A stretch of 64,000 nt of DNA from UBA1127 sp034422455 (GCA_034422455.1 DAOUJQ010000004.1:62001-126000), one strand, 5' to 3'; shown: positions 1 to 8,943, numbered from the stretch's first letter. Program-made: numbers and translations. Notes: generated from the sequence alone by a model not told the origin.

Positions 1-2
1 CG

Positions 3-1166
3 CCCGTCCGCACTACGCTTCTGGGCGAGGAGTTGGTGGCGTTCAAGGACACCAACGGCGAGGTCGGTCTGGTGGACAACTACTGCCCCCACCGGCGCGC
101 CAGCCTCTTCTTCGGTCGGAACGAGGAGTGCGGCATTCGCTGCGTCTACCACGGCTGGAAGTTCGACGTGAACGGCGACTGCGTCGACATGCCCTCGGAG
201 CCCGCCGAGTCCAACTTCAAGGACAAGGTCAAGATCAAGGCCTACCCCGCCCGTGAGTACGGCGGCCTCATCTGGGCCTACATGGGCCCTGCGGAGCACA
301 TGCCGGCGCTGCCCAACATCGACTGGGCCACGCTGCCCGACAGCCACCGCGTCATCTCCAAGCGCATCCAGGAGAGCAACTGGGTCCAGTCCGTCGAGGG
401 CGGCATCGACTCCAGCCACATCTCCTTCCTCCACAGCGGCGTCACGCCCTTCCTGCGCGACAACCCGGACAAGCGCCCGCCTGCACGCGTCGGAAGCCAG
501 GCGGTGAACTTCACCACCACTGACACCTCGCCGAAGTTCGTCGTCGACGAAACGGACTACGGCCTTCTGATCTCCGCCCGCCGTGATGCCGACCAGGACC
601 GCTACTACTTCCGCATCACCCAGATGCTCCTGCCCTTCTACACCATGATCCCCGGCTCCATCGATCCCGGGAAGCAGATCGGCGGCCACGCCTGGGTGCC
701 CATCGATGACTACCACTGCTGGAACTTCAGCATCTCCTGGAACCCCTACCGACCCTTCACCCAGGAGGAGGTCAACGAGCACTGGAGCGGCACGGGCATC
801 CACGCGCTCACGGACCACAAGTACGTCCCCCTCAGCAACAGCAGGAACGACTATATGATCGACCGGCAGGAGCAGAAGTACCGCACCTTCACCGGCATCC
901 GCGGCATCGGCGAGCAGGACATGGGGACGCAGGAGTCCATGGGCGCCCTCACCTGGCGCGCCGGCGAGCACCTCGGCTCCAGCGACACCGCCATCATCGC
1001 CTACCGCCGCCGGCTGCTGAAGGAGGCCCGCAACCTGCAGGAGGGCATCGAGTCCTACGCGGCAACCCACCCCGACTGCTACAAGGTGCGCTCGGCGTCG
1101 GTCCTCATCAAGCGTAGCGAGGACTACCGCGTGGCGGCCGCAGACCGACTGGCAGCCCGCATCTAG
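3..1166 (+). CDS. Rieske [2Fe-2S] aromatic-ring-hydroxylating oxygenase alpha subunit, 5'-truncated
   Basis: Catalytic subunit of a phthalate-dioxygenase-like Rieske non-heme iron oxygenase, which inserts oxygen into aromatic or related substrates. The reading frame is open to the left window edge, so the first tens of residues are missing (387 visible; the family is usually 420-450). The Rieske cluster ligands are Cys28-Pro-His30 and Cys47-x2-His50 of the visible protein. The mononuclear iron site follows near residue 135 as GGIDSSHISFLH (D-x2-H-x4-H). No reductase or ferredoxin partner is seen, and the substrate cannot be told. A zinc alcohol dehydrogenase follows after a 211-bp repeat-bearing gap. 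Family call is firm; substrate is unknown. Confidence 0.93.
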   Translation, partial: PVRTTLLGEELVAFKDTNGEVGLVDNYCPHRRASLFFGRNEECGIRCVYHGWKFDVNGDCVDMPSEPAESNFKDKVKIKAYPAREYGGLIWAYMGPAEHMPALPNIDWATLPDSHRVISKRIQESNWVQSVEGGIDSSHISFLHSGVTPFLRDNPDKRPPARVGSQAVNFTTTDTSPKFVVDETDYGLLISARRDADQDRYYFRITQMLLPFYTMIPGSIDPGKQIGGHAWVPIDDYHCWNFSISWNPYRPFTQEEVNEHWSGTGIHALTDHKYVPLSNSRNDYMIDRQEQKYRTFTGIRGIGEQDMGTQESMGALTWRAGEHLGSSDTAIIAYRRRLLKEARNLQEGIESYAATHPDCYKVRSASVLIKRSEDYRVAAADRLAARI

Positions 1167-1377
1167 CGTACTGGATGACTCCTTCCCCCTTGATGGGGGA
1201 AGGTTGGGATGGGGGTGTTCCCGTTCGCCCTGGCGCCGTCCTGAGGGGGCTTGTCGAAGGGTCAAATGAACGGGCTGGCGCGCATCTAGCCCGCTCCGTC
1301 ATTCCCGCGAAAGCGGGAATCCAGAGAGGCGGCCGAACAGGCCGGTACGCATCTAAACCGGAGAACGGAGGGACGTC
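1167..1377. repeat. Intergenic cluster of three short dispersed repeats
   Basis: Three unrelated repeat types lie side by side. At 1181-1219 a hairpin (CCTTCCCCC / GGGGGAAGG) is followed by GGATGGGGG; it recurs inverted at 28951-28987. At 1221-1260 is a degenerate copy of the CCTTCGAC..GGCTCAGG..GAACGG family. At 1298-1328 is a copy of the ATTCCCGC-GAAA-GCGGGAAT hairpin followed by CCAGAG. No gene is supported here. GGAGGG at 1367-1372 is the ribosome-binding site of the next gene. Confidence 0.8.
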
Positions 1378-2487
1378 ATGGCAGAGAAATCAGCGGCGGC
1401 AGTCATAGTTGCCCCTAGGGAGTTTGAGATCCGGGAGTTTGACCTGCCGGACATCCCGCCCGACGGTGGGCTGCTGCGCATCGAGCGATGCGGCATCTGC
1501 GGCAGCGACGTCCACGGCTACGACCGCATGGGCGAGGGCGTCCGCATCATGGGCCACGAGAACCTCGGCTGGATCGCCAAGATCGGCAGCGAGGCCTCCA
1601 AGCGCTGGGGCGTGAAGGAAGGCGACCGGGTCGCCGTTGAGGAGTACGTGCCTTGCGGCTCCTGCGAGTTGTGCCGCACCGGGTACCCGCGATTCTGCCC
1701 CCAGACCAGCTCCTTCGGCCACACCGGCGAAAACCCTCGCCTCTGGTACGGTTCCACGCCCATCAACGTGGAACCCGCGCTGTGGGGCGGCTACAGCCAG
1801 TACATGTACATGCACCCGGGCGCCATGGTGCACAAGGTCCCTGACCACGTGGACGCCTCGGAGGCGGCCTTCTTCTTGCCGTTCAGCAACGGCTACGAGT
1901 GGGCCGTCGAGTACGGCGGCGCCTCCATCGGCAAGACCGTCGTCGTGCAGGGCCCCGGCCAGCAGGGCCTCGCCGCCGTCATCGCGGCGAGGGAGGCCGG
2001 CGCGTCCATGATCATCGTCAGCGGTATGGGCCGTGACGAGCACCGCCTGGAGATCGCCCGCCGCATGGGCGCCGACTACACCGTCGACGTCGAGGCGGAA
2101 GACCTGGTCGAGCGGGTGATGCACTACACCGGCGGCCACGGCGCGGACGTGGTCGTCAACGTCACCGGCGGCGGCCGCGAGACGGTCAAGGAAGGCATCG
2201 ACATGGCCGCTTTCAACGCGACCGTCTGCCTGCCCGCCGCCGGCAACGAGACCATCAACGTGGGCGGCACCGGCCGCAAGAACCTCACCATGAAGTGGTG
2301 CCACGGCCACTCCTACCGCTCGGTGGAGCGAGCGATTAGCACCATCGCATCGGGCCGCTACCCCATCCATGAGATCGTCACCCACCACTTCGGCCTGAAG
2401 GATCTCAAGTACGCTATCGACTCCGTCGGCGGCATCGGGGCAGCGGGCGCCATCCACGTCAGCATAGACCCCTGGATGGACCTCTAA
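1378..2487 (+). CDS. Zinc-dependent medium-chain alcohol/polyol dehydrogenase
   Basis: MDR-superfamily NAD(P)-dependent dehydrogenase, 369 residues, the usual length for threonine/sorbitol-dehydrogenase-like members. The catalytic zinc region is CGICGSDVHGYD near residue 40, with GHENLG following. The structural zinc lobe is CGSCELC..C at about residues 98-110. The Rossmann nucleotide-binding motif GPGQQGLAAV lies near residue 190. The ATG is set by GGAGGG 5 bp upstream. It may act in the same catabolic route as the upstream Rieske oxygenase, but that is inference from adjacency only. Substrate is not predictable. Confidence 0.92.
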   Translation: MAEKSAAAVIVAPREFEIREFDLPDIPPDGGLLRIERCGICGSDVHGYDRMGEGVRIMGHENLGWIAKIGSEASKRWGVKEGDRVAVEEYVPCGSCELCRTGYPRFCPQTSSFGHTGENPRLWYGSTPINVEPALWGGYSQYMYMHPGAMVHKVPDHVDASEAAFFLPFSNGYEWAVEYGGASIGKTVVVQGPGQQGLAAVIAAREAGASMIIVSGMGRDEHRLEIARRMGADYTVDVEAEDLVERVMHYTGGHGADVVVNVTGGGRETVKEGIDMAAFNATVCLPAAGNETINVGGTGRKNLTMKWCHGHSYRSVERAISTIASGRYPIHEIVTHHFGLKDLKYAIDSVGGIGAAGAIHVSIDPWMDL

Positions 2488-2510
2488 GCCCACACCCCTC
2501 GGACGCCAGA

Positions 2511-2537
2511 GGGCCCCGCTCGTACTGAGCGGGGCCC
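2511..2537 (+). terminator. Rho-independent terminator of the alcohol dehydrogenase
   Basis: Perfect 10-bp GC stem GGGCCCCGCT / AGCGGGGCCC with a 7-nt loop, followed by TTGCCTTT, 23 bp after the stop codon. Confidence 0.85.
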
Positions 2538-3073
2538 TTGCCTTTCAATGCATCGCCAAACCGGCGGATGCCCTCCTCCGTACTGCGATACGGGGCCAGT
2601 ATCCAGGGGAGTGGGGCAGCCCCGTAGGGGCGACCCTTGTGGTCGCCCGCCCCCTGTTCGTCCTGAGCCTGTCCTGAGAATAGTGGAAGGGCGCCCCACG
2701 GACAGTGGGCCCTCTCACTCGTCGTTCCTGCGAAGGCAGGAACCCAGAGGGGCAGGGGCGGGCGGGGCAACCGCCGCCACGCTCGCCCCCCAACCCCTCA
2801 CCCCGTTCGCCCTGAGTCTGTCGAAGGGGTCGCTGCAAGGTCCTCGATGGGCCTTGCGGCGACGGCCTCCCACACAGCAGGGAAACCTTGGCAGACGCAC
2901 CTCCCTCCCCTCATACCGGCGCATGCCGGTATCCAGAAACCCCGCGCCCAACAACACCCTGCCACCGCCCCCTTGCCCCCGACATTCCCCCGTCGCTACC
3001 ATCCCCACATGCCAAACCCAACCACCCACAGAAACCGGAATCACCCAACCGAGGACTGTACACGCGCACGACG

Positions 3074-3188
3074 GGAATTGTTCCTCACGGGTGGCATTTT
3101 TCGAACGTGTAGGTGAAACGCGCCAATTTCCCTACAAAACGAAGACGACGCAAAACGTCGGCCAGCTACGAAAAATGACGAAACAATG
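3074..3188 (+). repeat. Palindromic element, copy A
   Basis: Member of a six-copy family in this window (B 28705-28820, C 34195, D 34378, E 34539, F 46447). The outer arms are GGAATTGTT and AACAATG, the inner arms ATTTTTCG and CGAAAAAT, and the loop region carries AACGCGCCAA. It is longer than copies C-F because of an insertion in the loop that has its own small hairpin. The sequence outside the palindrome also matches copy B. Confidence 0.75.
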
Positions 3189-3203
3189 CGGGCGATCGCA
3201 CCG

Positions 3204-3257
3204 TTACGCCACGCCCCGGTGGACCGCGATCGTCCCCAGCATCAGCCCTCGGCAGCC
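3204..3257 (-). pseudogene. Remnant of a menG/ubiE-type methyltransferase 3' end
   Basis: Read on the minus strand, 17 codons plus stop encode GCRGLMLGTIAVHRGVA. This matches the last 17 residues of the methyltransferase at 27839-28528 (GYRRLMLGTIAVHWGVA) at 14 of 17 positions and has the same TAA. Further upstream the similarity fades, so only the gene tail is present. The similarity continues into the downstream palindromic element, so this is part of a duplicated segment and not an independent gene. Confidence 0.75.
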
Positions 3258-3363
3258 ATTCTCCGGAGGAAAACTCGGCAACACGAAAGGAGGGAAGACC
3301 GGGGGAATGACGCGGACGCGTGAAGTGTCCCCTGCACCTGTGAAGGGGCGTGTTGGCGTGGCC

Positions 3364-4302
3364 CTACCCCCGCGTTGGCGCCTCCGCGGGCGGGCTCCGG
3401 CGCAGCAGCCACCCGCGCTGCTCCCACATCAGCAACAGCTGGCTCGCGATGCCGATGGAGCTGTACGTCCCCACGATCACCCCGATGAGCAGCGTGTACA
3501 GCAGGCTCTCGATGGTGCCGCCCCCCATCAGCATCAGCGCGATGATCACCGTCAGTGTCGTCAGGCTGGTCGTCAGCGACCTCCCCAGCGTTTCCATGAT
3601 GCTGACGTTGATCGTCGTGCCCATGTCGCGGGAGATGCGCCGCGCCGTGTTCTCCCGGATGCGGTCGAACACCACGATGGTGTCGTGCACGCTGTAGCCC
3701 ACCACCGTCAGGATGCCGGTGATGAACATGGCGTTCACCTCGAGGTCGATGACCTTACCGAGAATGGAGAAGAGCCCCAGCGTGACCAGCACGTCGTGGA
3801 TGCCCGCGACGATGGCCGCCGCTCCCAGCCGCAGCGAGTTCGGCATGAGCCGGAATGCGAACGAGATGTAGAGCATGATGAAGATGGACGCCACGCCCAC
3901 GGCGATGCCCGCGTTCCGGATGGTCTCCTTGGCAACCACCTCGGACACGGCGGACAGCTCCGAGCTCTCGATGGCGCCAAACTCCTGCTCCAGCCGCTCC
4001 TCGATGGTCTCGCGCTCGGAGGCGTCGCCCTCGAACATGGGGCTCTGCAGCGTGCGCGTGCGGATGAGCACGCCCGTGTCGCCCACGCCCTGCACAACGG
4101 CCTGCGGATGGTCCAGCTCCGCCATGACCTCGCGCACCTGCGCCTCGTCGACGGCCTCGGCGAAGGTCAGCGACAGCGCGGAGCCGCCCTCGAATTCGAT
4201 GCCCACCTGGAACCGCGGCGGGATCGACATGCTGATGATGCCGACCACGATGACGATGGCGGAAACCATGAAGAACCATTTGCGCTTGCCCACAAAGTCC
4301 AT
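3364..4302 (-). CDS. secF: Protein translocase subunit SecF
   Basis: Inner-membrane accessory of the SecYEG translocon. With SecD it uses the proton gradient to complete protein export. The protein has 312 residues. An N-terminal transmembrane helix follows GKRKWFF and precedes FQVGIEFEGGSAL, the standard SecF periplasmic opening. Five further membrane segments occupy the second half, including VGYSVHDTIVVFDRIREN, a SecF signature. The ATG lies 3 bp after the secD stop, so the pair is translationally coupled. It is the last gene of the def-cca-secD-secF run. Confidence 0.97.
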   Translation of the reverse strand: MDFVGKRKWFFMVSAIVIVVGIISMSIPPRFQVGIEFEGGSALSLTFAEAVDEAQVREVMAELDHPQAVVQGVGDTGVLIRTRTLQSPMFEGDASERETIEERLEQEFGAIESSELSAVSEVVAKETIRNAGIAVGVASIFIMLYISFAFRLMPNSLRLGAAAIVAGIHDVLVTLGLFSILGKVIDLEVNAMFITGILTVVGYSVHDTIVVFDRIRENTARRISRDMGTTINVSIMETLGRSLTTSLTTLTVIIALMLMGGGTIESLLYTLLIGVIVGTYSSIGIASQLLLMWEQRGWLLRRSPPAEAPTRG

Positions 4303-4305
4303 GGC

Positions 4306-5673
4306 CTAGCCCCTCCCTGCTTGGGCCTGGGACCGTCGGCCAGGGCCCGTAGTGGTTGTGCGGCCGGGCACCGGCGTGAACATGTTGGTGAATCGGGCCA
4401 GCGGTGTTGCCGCCAGGAGGCGCAGCAGCGTTTGGCTGATGATTACGGCGGTGAACATGCTCGTCGCAACGCCGATGAAGAGCGTGACGGCAAAGCCGGT
4501 GACGGCGGACGCGCCGAACCGCGAGCCGAACCAGAACAGGATGGCGCAGGTGATCATCGTAGCCACGTTGCTGTTGAGGATCGCCGGCCACGCGCGGCTG
4601 AACCCGGCGCCGATGGCCCCGAGCAGCGCGCGGCCCGTGCGCAGCTCTTCTTTTGTGCGTTCCGAGATGAGGATGTTGGCGTCCACAGCCACGCCGATGG
4701 ACAGGATGAAGCCCGCTATTCCCGCCAGCGTCAGCGTCACGGGCACCAGCTTCACGATGAAGATGACCAGGATGATGTAGCAGATAAGCGCAAGGCTGGC
4801 CATGAGCCCCGGAAGGCGGTAGTAGAGCATCATGAACAGCACCACCAGCCCGAACCCGATAAAGCCCGCCACGAGGCTCCTGTTCAGCGACTCTTCGCCC
4901 AGTGTTGCGTCCACGTTCTGCTCGGACACGACGGCGATGGGCGTGTCCAGCCGGCCTTCCTCCAGCTGAATGGAGATGGTCCGCACCCGCTCGAAGGTGA
5001 AGTCCGGGCCCTCGATGAACGCCTGCCCGCCGAGAATGGCCTGCCGTGCCACCGGCGCGACGATCTCCTCGTCGTCGAGGAAGATCGGCGTGCGGTCGTT
5101 GGTGCCGGCGATCCGCGACGTCACCTCCGCGAAGATCCGCGCGCCTTCGGCGTTGAACTCCAGGTTGACGATCGGGTTGCCGGTTGTGGGGTGCGTTCCC
5201 GCGTACGCCCGGGCCAGCAGCTCGCCCGTCAGGCCCAGGTCAATGTCGGAATACTCTGTGCAGGCCGCGTTGTCGCAAACGCGCTCCTTGAACTCCAGCT
5301 GGCCCGTCTGGCCGATGAGCCGCTTGGCCTCCTCCACGTCGTCCACGCCGGGGAGCTGGATGAGGACGCGGTTTTCGCCGAGGAGCTGGATCGTCGGCTC
5401 CGTCACGCCGAAGGCGTTGGTCCGCCGCTCGATCTTGTCCTGCACGCCCGCCATCTGAGACGGTGTGACGCCCTCCTCCACGGCCTCGTAGATGAGCTGC
5501 ACGCCGCCCTGCAGGTCCAACCCCAGGGTCAGGCCCAGGGGGCCGTCGTCGTCGCCGCGGGCGAAGCTGAACCCAAAGATGTCGATGGAGTAGGTCTGGA
5601 CGGCCAGTCCCCACACTGACAGCGCAACGAGGAGAGTGATGAGGACCAGCCTGCGAACGTCTCTACCGACCAT
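4306..5673 (-). CDS. secD: Protein translocase subunit SecD
   Basis: Partner of SecF in post-translocational protein export. The protein has 455 residues, short relative to E. coli SecD but normal for lineages with separate short SecD and SecF. The signature LGLDLQGGVQLIYE follows the first membrane helix. A periplasmic P1 region follows, then the membrane block with GVAVDANILISERTKEE. The start is set by GGAGG 6 bp upstream. The gene overlaps the end of the tRNA nucleotidyltransferase gene by 11 bp. Confidence 0.97.
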   Translation of the reverse strand: MVGRDVRRLVLITLLVALSVWGLAVQTYSIDIFGFSFARGDDDGPLGLTLGLDLQGGVQLIYEAVEEGVTPSQMAGVQDKIERRTNAFGVTEPTIQLLGENRVLIQLPGVDDVEEAKRLIGQTGQLEFKERVCDNAACTEYSDIDLGLTGELLARAYAGTHPTTGNPIVNLEFNAEGARIFAEVTSRIAGTNDRTPIFLDDEEIVAPVARQAILGGQAFIEGPDFTFERVRTISIQLEEGRLDTPIAVVSEQNVDATLGEESLNRSLVAGFIGFGLVVLFMMLYYRLPGLMASLALICYIILVIFIVKLVPVTLTLAGIAGFILSIGVAVDANILISERTKEELRTGRALLGAIGAGFSRAWPAILNSNVATMITCAILFWFGSRFGASAVTGFAVTLFIGVATSMFTAVIISQTLLRLLAATPLARFTNMFTPVPGRTTTTGPGRRSQAQAGRG

Positions 5674-7177
5674 GCCGCGCCTCCGCGTGGGCGGGCTCGC
5701 GTCCCAATGCTTGACTTACCAAGGTCACCGCCTCTTCTCGAGTCTTTATCTCGCCCGCCGCTCCCGACTCCTCCACCAGCCTCAGCAGAGGGCGCAGTTC
5801 CGGGCCGGCGGGCAGGTCGAACAGTGTCATCAGATCATCGCCCGTCAGCAGCCGCTCCTGGCGCTGCGGCGACTGCTGGGTGCGGCCCTCCTCGAGGGTG
5901 AATCGCATGCGCTCGCAGTGCTGGGCCCAGTCCTCCATGTCCAGGTCCGGCCCGCGGGCGGCCAGGTAGTCGGCCATGCAAAGGTACAACGTGTCCACCG
6001 CCACGTCCTTCAAATCGCGGAAGTACCGGTACACGGCGCGCGCCGTCGGCATTTCGCCGCGCTGCGCCAGCTGGCTTGGCCGCAGGTGCTGCTCCACCAT
6101 GACCGCCACGGCCTCGCGCGCCTTCCTGCTCGATCGCAGCCGTTGCAGTACGCGCCGGGAGGTCGTCGCGCCCTTTACCGGGTGGCTCAGGAATCGCACG
6201 CGGCCGTTGGGCTGCACCGACTTCGTCTCTGGTTTGGCGACGTCGTGGAGAAGGCAGGCAAGCTTCAGGTACGTGGCTCGGGTGTGGCCGTCGGCGTACA
6301 CCTCGTCGAAGTAGTCCTGCGCCCATTCCGGCCACGGCACGTGCTGTCCCGCCGGGTCCGATGCCCGGAATTCCTTGTCCAGCACGCGCTCCGCGAACTC
6401 CACGCAGTGCAACGTGTGGTGGAAGACGTCCCAGTGGTGTTCCACGGGCTGTGTCACGCCCCGGGCCGGCGACAGCTCCGGCAGCACGACGTCCAACAGC
6501 CCCAGCGTGTCCAGCAGTTCCAACGACGTTCCCACACCCGGCAGCGAGAGGACCGTCAGCAGCTCCTCGCGCACCCGCTCGGCGGAAACGCCCGCCAGCA
6601 GCCCGGCATGCGTCCGCACGGCCCGCTCTGTCTCCGCGTCGATGGCAAAGCCCGTCTGCGCTGCGATGCGGACCGTGCGGAGCAGGCGCAAGGGGTCGTC
6701 CACGAGGGCATCATCGGAAACCTGCCTGATGACGCCCTCGCGCAGGTCTTGCAGCCCACCCGTGGGGTCGCACAGCGGCCACTGCTCCACCGGCGCGTCC
6801 GTTGCCGAAAGCGGCACGGCGATGGCGTCCACGGTGAAGTCGCGGCAGCGCAGGTCGTTCTCCACGTCTCCCTGCAGGGTGGAGACGTCGACCCGCCAGG
6901 GCACGCCGTCGGAGACGATGCCGACCACACGGTGGATGCCGCGTTCCGGGTCCAGGAGGACCGATGCTCCGCCGAGGCTGCGGGCGATGCCCTGCGCTGT
7001 CTCGGCGGCATCGTGCGGGACGGCAATGTCGATGTCCTGGGTCTTGCGTCCCAGGAGAGCGTCACGAACGTAGCCGCCGACCAGATACGCCTGTATCCCG
7101 GCGGCGGCGCAGTGCGCGCGAAGACGCGAGAGAAGCTCCAATGATGTCCTTTCCTGACCGGACTGCAGGCTATTCAT
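5663..7177 (-). CDS. cca: CCA tRNA nucleotidyltransferase / poly(A) polymerase family with HD domain
   Basis: Class II nucleotidyltransferase of the tRNA 3'-end family, 504 residues. The head motif LVGGYVRDALLGR is followed by the metal-binding DIDIAV, and an HD-type domain has LLHDVAKPETK. The three visible tRNAs already encode CCA, so the enzyme would serve repair, or A- or CC-addition. The ATG at 7177 overlaps the def stop by 8 bp (ATGAATAG), which favours it over upstream in-frame starts lying inside def. Whether it adds CCA, CC or A cannot be read from sequence alone. Confidence 0.9.
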   Translation of the reverse strand: MNSLQSGQERTSLELLSRLRAHCAAAGIQAYLVGGYVRDALLGRKTQDIDIAVPHDAAETAQGIARSLGGASVLLDPERGIHRVVGIVSDGVPWRVDVSTLQGDVENDLRCRDFTVDAIAVPLSATDAPVEQWPLCDPTGGLQDLREGVIRQVSDDALVDDPLRLLRTVRIAAQTGFAIDAETERAVRTHAGLLAGVSAERVREELLTVLSLPGVGTSLELLDTLGLLDVVLPELSPARGVTQPVEHHWDVFHHTLHCVEFAERVLDKEFRASDPAGQHVPWPEWAQDYFDEVYADGHTRATYLKLACLLHDVAKPETKSVQPNGRVRFLSHPVKGATTSRRVLQRLRSSRKAREAVAVMVEQHLRPSQLAQRGEMPTARAVYRYFRDLKDVAVDTLYLCMADYLAARGPDLDMEDWAQHCERMRFTLEEGRTQQSPQRQERLLTGDDLMTLFDLPAGPELRPLLRLVEESGAAGEIKTREEAVTLVSQALGREPAHAEARHGR

Positions 7178-7736
7178 CTGACTCTGCACCGGCGTCCTCA
7201 TCGTCTTCCGGCGCATCGTCGCTGCCCCGTGCGTATTCGGCTGGCGGCCCGTCGGACAGCCTCCAGATTGCGTCTTTGGCGACAAGGTGCTCAACGTAAA
7301 GGTGGCCGTTCAGGTGGCCGATTTCGTGCTCCAGGGCCTGCGCCAGCAGGTTGTCCCTGGCGGTCAGCCGGTGCTTGCGGCCCTGCAGGTCCTGATAGCG
7401 CACCTTTACCCGGTTGGAGCGAAGCACCATGCCCTGATAGCCGCTGACGCTGAGACAGCCCTCGTAGAGCCGGCGTTCGCCCTCCTGCGAGACGAGCTCC
7501 GGGTTGACGAAGACGCGCACGTCCTCTTCCTCCGGGATCTCGATAACGCAGAGCATGAGCGGGACGCCTATCTGGTTGGCGGCAAGACCCACGCCGTTGG
7601 CTTGCCGCATTGCCTCGATCATCTCCTCCACCAGCGGCGGCAGAGAGGCATCGAAGCTGGTCACCTTGAGGGTCTTTCGGGTCAGCACCGGCTCCGGGAA
7701 CTGGCAGATGGGTCGAACGTCCAAGTGGGCCCTCAC
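7170..7736 (-). CDS. def: Peptide deformylase
   Basis: Removes the N-terminal formyl group from nascent proteins using a bound metal. All three family motifs are present: GVGLAANQIG, EGCLSVSG (the Cys ligand) and HEIGHLNG (the two His ligands and catalytic Glu). The protein has 188 residues with an acidic C-terminal tail. The start is a GTG, placed about 20 nt downstream of the promoter predicted at 7764-7792, with no strong Shine-Dalgarno. It heads the operon running through cca, secD and secF. Confidence 0.95.
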   Translation of the reverse strand: MRAHLDVRPICQFPEPVLTRKTLKVTSFDASLPPLVEEMIEAMRQANGVGLAANQIGVPLMLCVIEIPEEEDVRVFVNPELVSQEGERRLYEGCLSVSGYQGMVLRSNRVKVRYQDLQGRKHRLTARDNLLAQALEHEIGHLNGHLYVEHLVAKDAIWRLSDGPPAEYARGSDDAPEDDEDAGAESDE

Positions 7737-7763
7737 TCACAGTATGCTGCAAGCAACTAACCT

Positions 7764-7792
7764 ATTATAGGGACGCCCCTGGTTTCAGTAAA
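7764..7792 (-). promoter_or_regulatory. Predicted sigma-A-type promoter of def-cca-secDF
   Basis: On the minus strand: TTTACT (complement of 7787-7792), 17-bp spacer, perfect TATAAT (complement of 7764-7769). The predicted transcript would start near 7757, about 20 nt before the def GTG. Confidence 0.7.
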
Positions 7793-7939
7793 GGAGCGCG
7801 GGGGCTTGCGACCACACGAGGGCGGCTACCCTCTCCCCTTCGGCACAGCCTTGACTTTGCCATAGGCTGCTGCAACACTGAGCCGTCGATTCAAGTATAT
7901 GTCAGCTAGGCACCCCAGTCGCAGAGGTGACAGCGCTCG

Positions 7940-8929
7940 ATGCCCCCCTTGCTCGAAGTTCGTGACCTCCATACGCACTTCGTCACCCGCATGGGTACGG
8001 TGAAGGCCGTCAACGGCGTGAGCTTCACCCTTGAGGAGGGGCAGGTCCTGGGCCTCGTCGGCGAGAGCGGCTCCGGCAAGAGCACCCTGGCTCTCTCGCT
8101 GGTGCGCCTTGCGCCCTTCCCCGGGGAGGTCGTCGGCGGCGAGGTGTTGCTGAACGGCCGCGATCTCATGCAGATGTCGGAGTTGGAGCTGCAGGACATC
8201 CGCGGCAAGGAGATCGGCATTGTGCTGCAGGACGCCAGCGCCGCGTTGAACCCCACCCTGCGCATCGACAACCAGATGGTGGAGGCGCTGGAGGGTCACT
8301 TTCAACTGGGGCGCAAGCAGTCCGAACGTTTGGCGGTGGACCTGCTTCGTGACATGGGCCTGCCGGACGCGCCGGAGATGATGAAACGCTACCCGTACCA
8401 GGTCAGCGGCGGTCAGGCGCAGCGCATAATGCTGGCCATGGCGCTGGCCCTCAGCCCGAAGATCATCGTCGCCGACGAGCCCACGGCCAACCTCGACGTC
8501 ACGATACAGGCCGAGATCCTCGCGCGGCTGCGGCGGCTGCAGCGGCAGAATGGCGCCGCCATCCTTTACATCACCCACGACTTGGGCGTCGTGAGCCGCG
8601 TGGCCGACGACGTGGCGGTCATATACGCCGGCTCGATCATGGAGCAGGCGACGGCCCGCGATCTCTTCGACCGGCCGACGAACCCGTACACCCACGGCTT
8701 GCTGCAGAGCCTGCCGCGCATCGACGTCAAGCAGCAGGTGCTGACGTCCATTCCGGGCCAGCCGCCCGACATGATGGACCTGCCGGACGAGTGTCCCTTC
8801 CTGCCCCGGTGCCACAAGGCCCTCGCCACCTGCCGGGTGAACCCCAAGCCGGCGCTGGAGGAGATGTTCGAGCGGCACTACGTAGCCTGCTTCAACCCCA
8901 TGGACCCGGAAGGGCTCCTGGGCCGGTAG
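7940..8929 (+). CDS. ABC transporter ATPase, oligopeptide/dipeptide (OppD/DppD) type
   Basis: Energises uptake of peptides or similar small solutes. The Walker A motif is GESGSGKSTL near residue 40, the ABC signature VSGGQAQR, and the Walker B region IIVADEPTANLD. The C-terminal oligopeptide-transporter extension has NPYTHGLLQSLP and the cysteine-bearing CPFLPRCHKALATC. The protein has 329 residues, standard for OppD. GAGGTGA lies 9 bp before the ATG. No permease, binding protein or OppF partner lies in the window, so it is an orphan here and must pair with components encoded elsewhere. Confidence 0.93.
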   Translation: MPPLLEVRDLHTHFVTRMGTVKAVNGVSFTLEEGQVLGLVGESGSGKSTLALSLVRLAPFPGEVVGGEVLLNGRDLMQMSELELQDIRGKEIGIVLQDASAALNPTLRIDNQMVEALEGHFQLGRKQSERLAVDLLRDMGLPDAPEMMKRYPYQVSGGQAQRIMLAMALALSPKIIVADEPTANLDVTIQAEILARLRRLQRQNGAAILYITHDLGVVSRVADDVAVIYAGSIMEQATARDLFDRPTNPYTHGLLQSLPRIDVKQQVLTSIPGQPPDMMDLPDECPFLPRCHKALATCRVNPKPALEEMFERHYVACFNPMDPEGLLGR

Positions 8930-8943
8930 TCCAGTAAAAGGAA

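Larger units (their letters stand above)
2538..3363. other. Gene-free 826-bp repeat mosaic downstream of secF
   Basis: No credible gene on either strand. Left to right it holds a GGTCGCCC/CCTACGGG-type repeat (2621-2651, also at 29085 and 49470), a CCTTCGAC-family repeat (2655-2691), a TTCCTGC-GAA-GGCAGGAA hairpin (2718-2748), another CCTTCGAC-family copy (2803-2829), and a CCGGCGCATGCCGG hairpin (2911-2940). These are followed by a block shared with three other loci (2957-3003), palindromic element A (3074-3188) and a methyltransferase-tail remnant (3204-3257). A long open frame on the plus strand runs through this gap and on antisense to secF/secD; it is a shadow of those genes. Confidence 0.8.

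Noticed and set aside
1390..2493. A 367-codon open frame antisense to the alcohol dehydrogenase
   Set aside because: Low-complexity Val/Ala/Asp/Gly composition, no start signal, and a strongly supported gene on the other strand.
3251..3427. A 61-codon minus-strand frame downstream of secF
   Set aside because: It starts inside the secF coding end and reads through repeat and remnant sequence in a different frame from the methyltransferase tail.
2548..5619. A 1023-codon open frame on the plus strand
   Set aside because: It runs antisense to secF and secD, is extremely rich in Arg, His and Asp, and starts in repeats. It is a high-G+C shadow frame.
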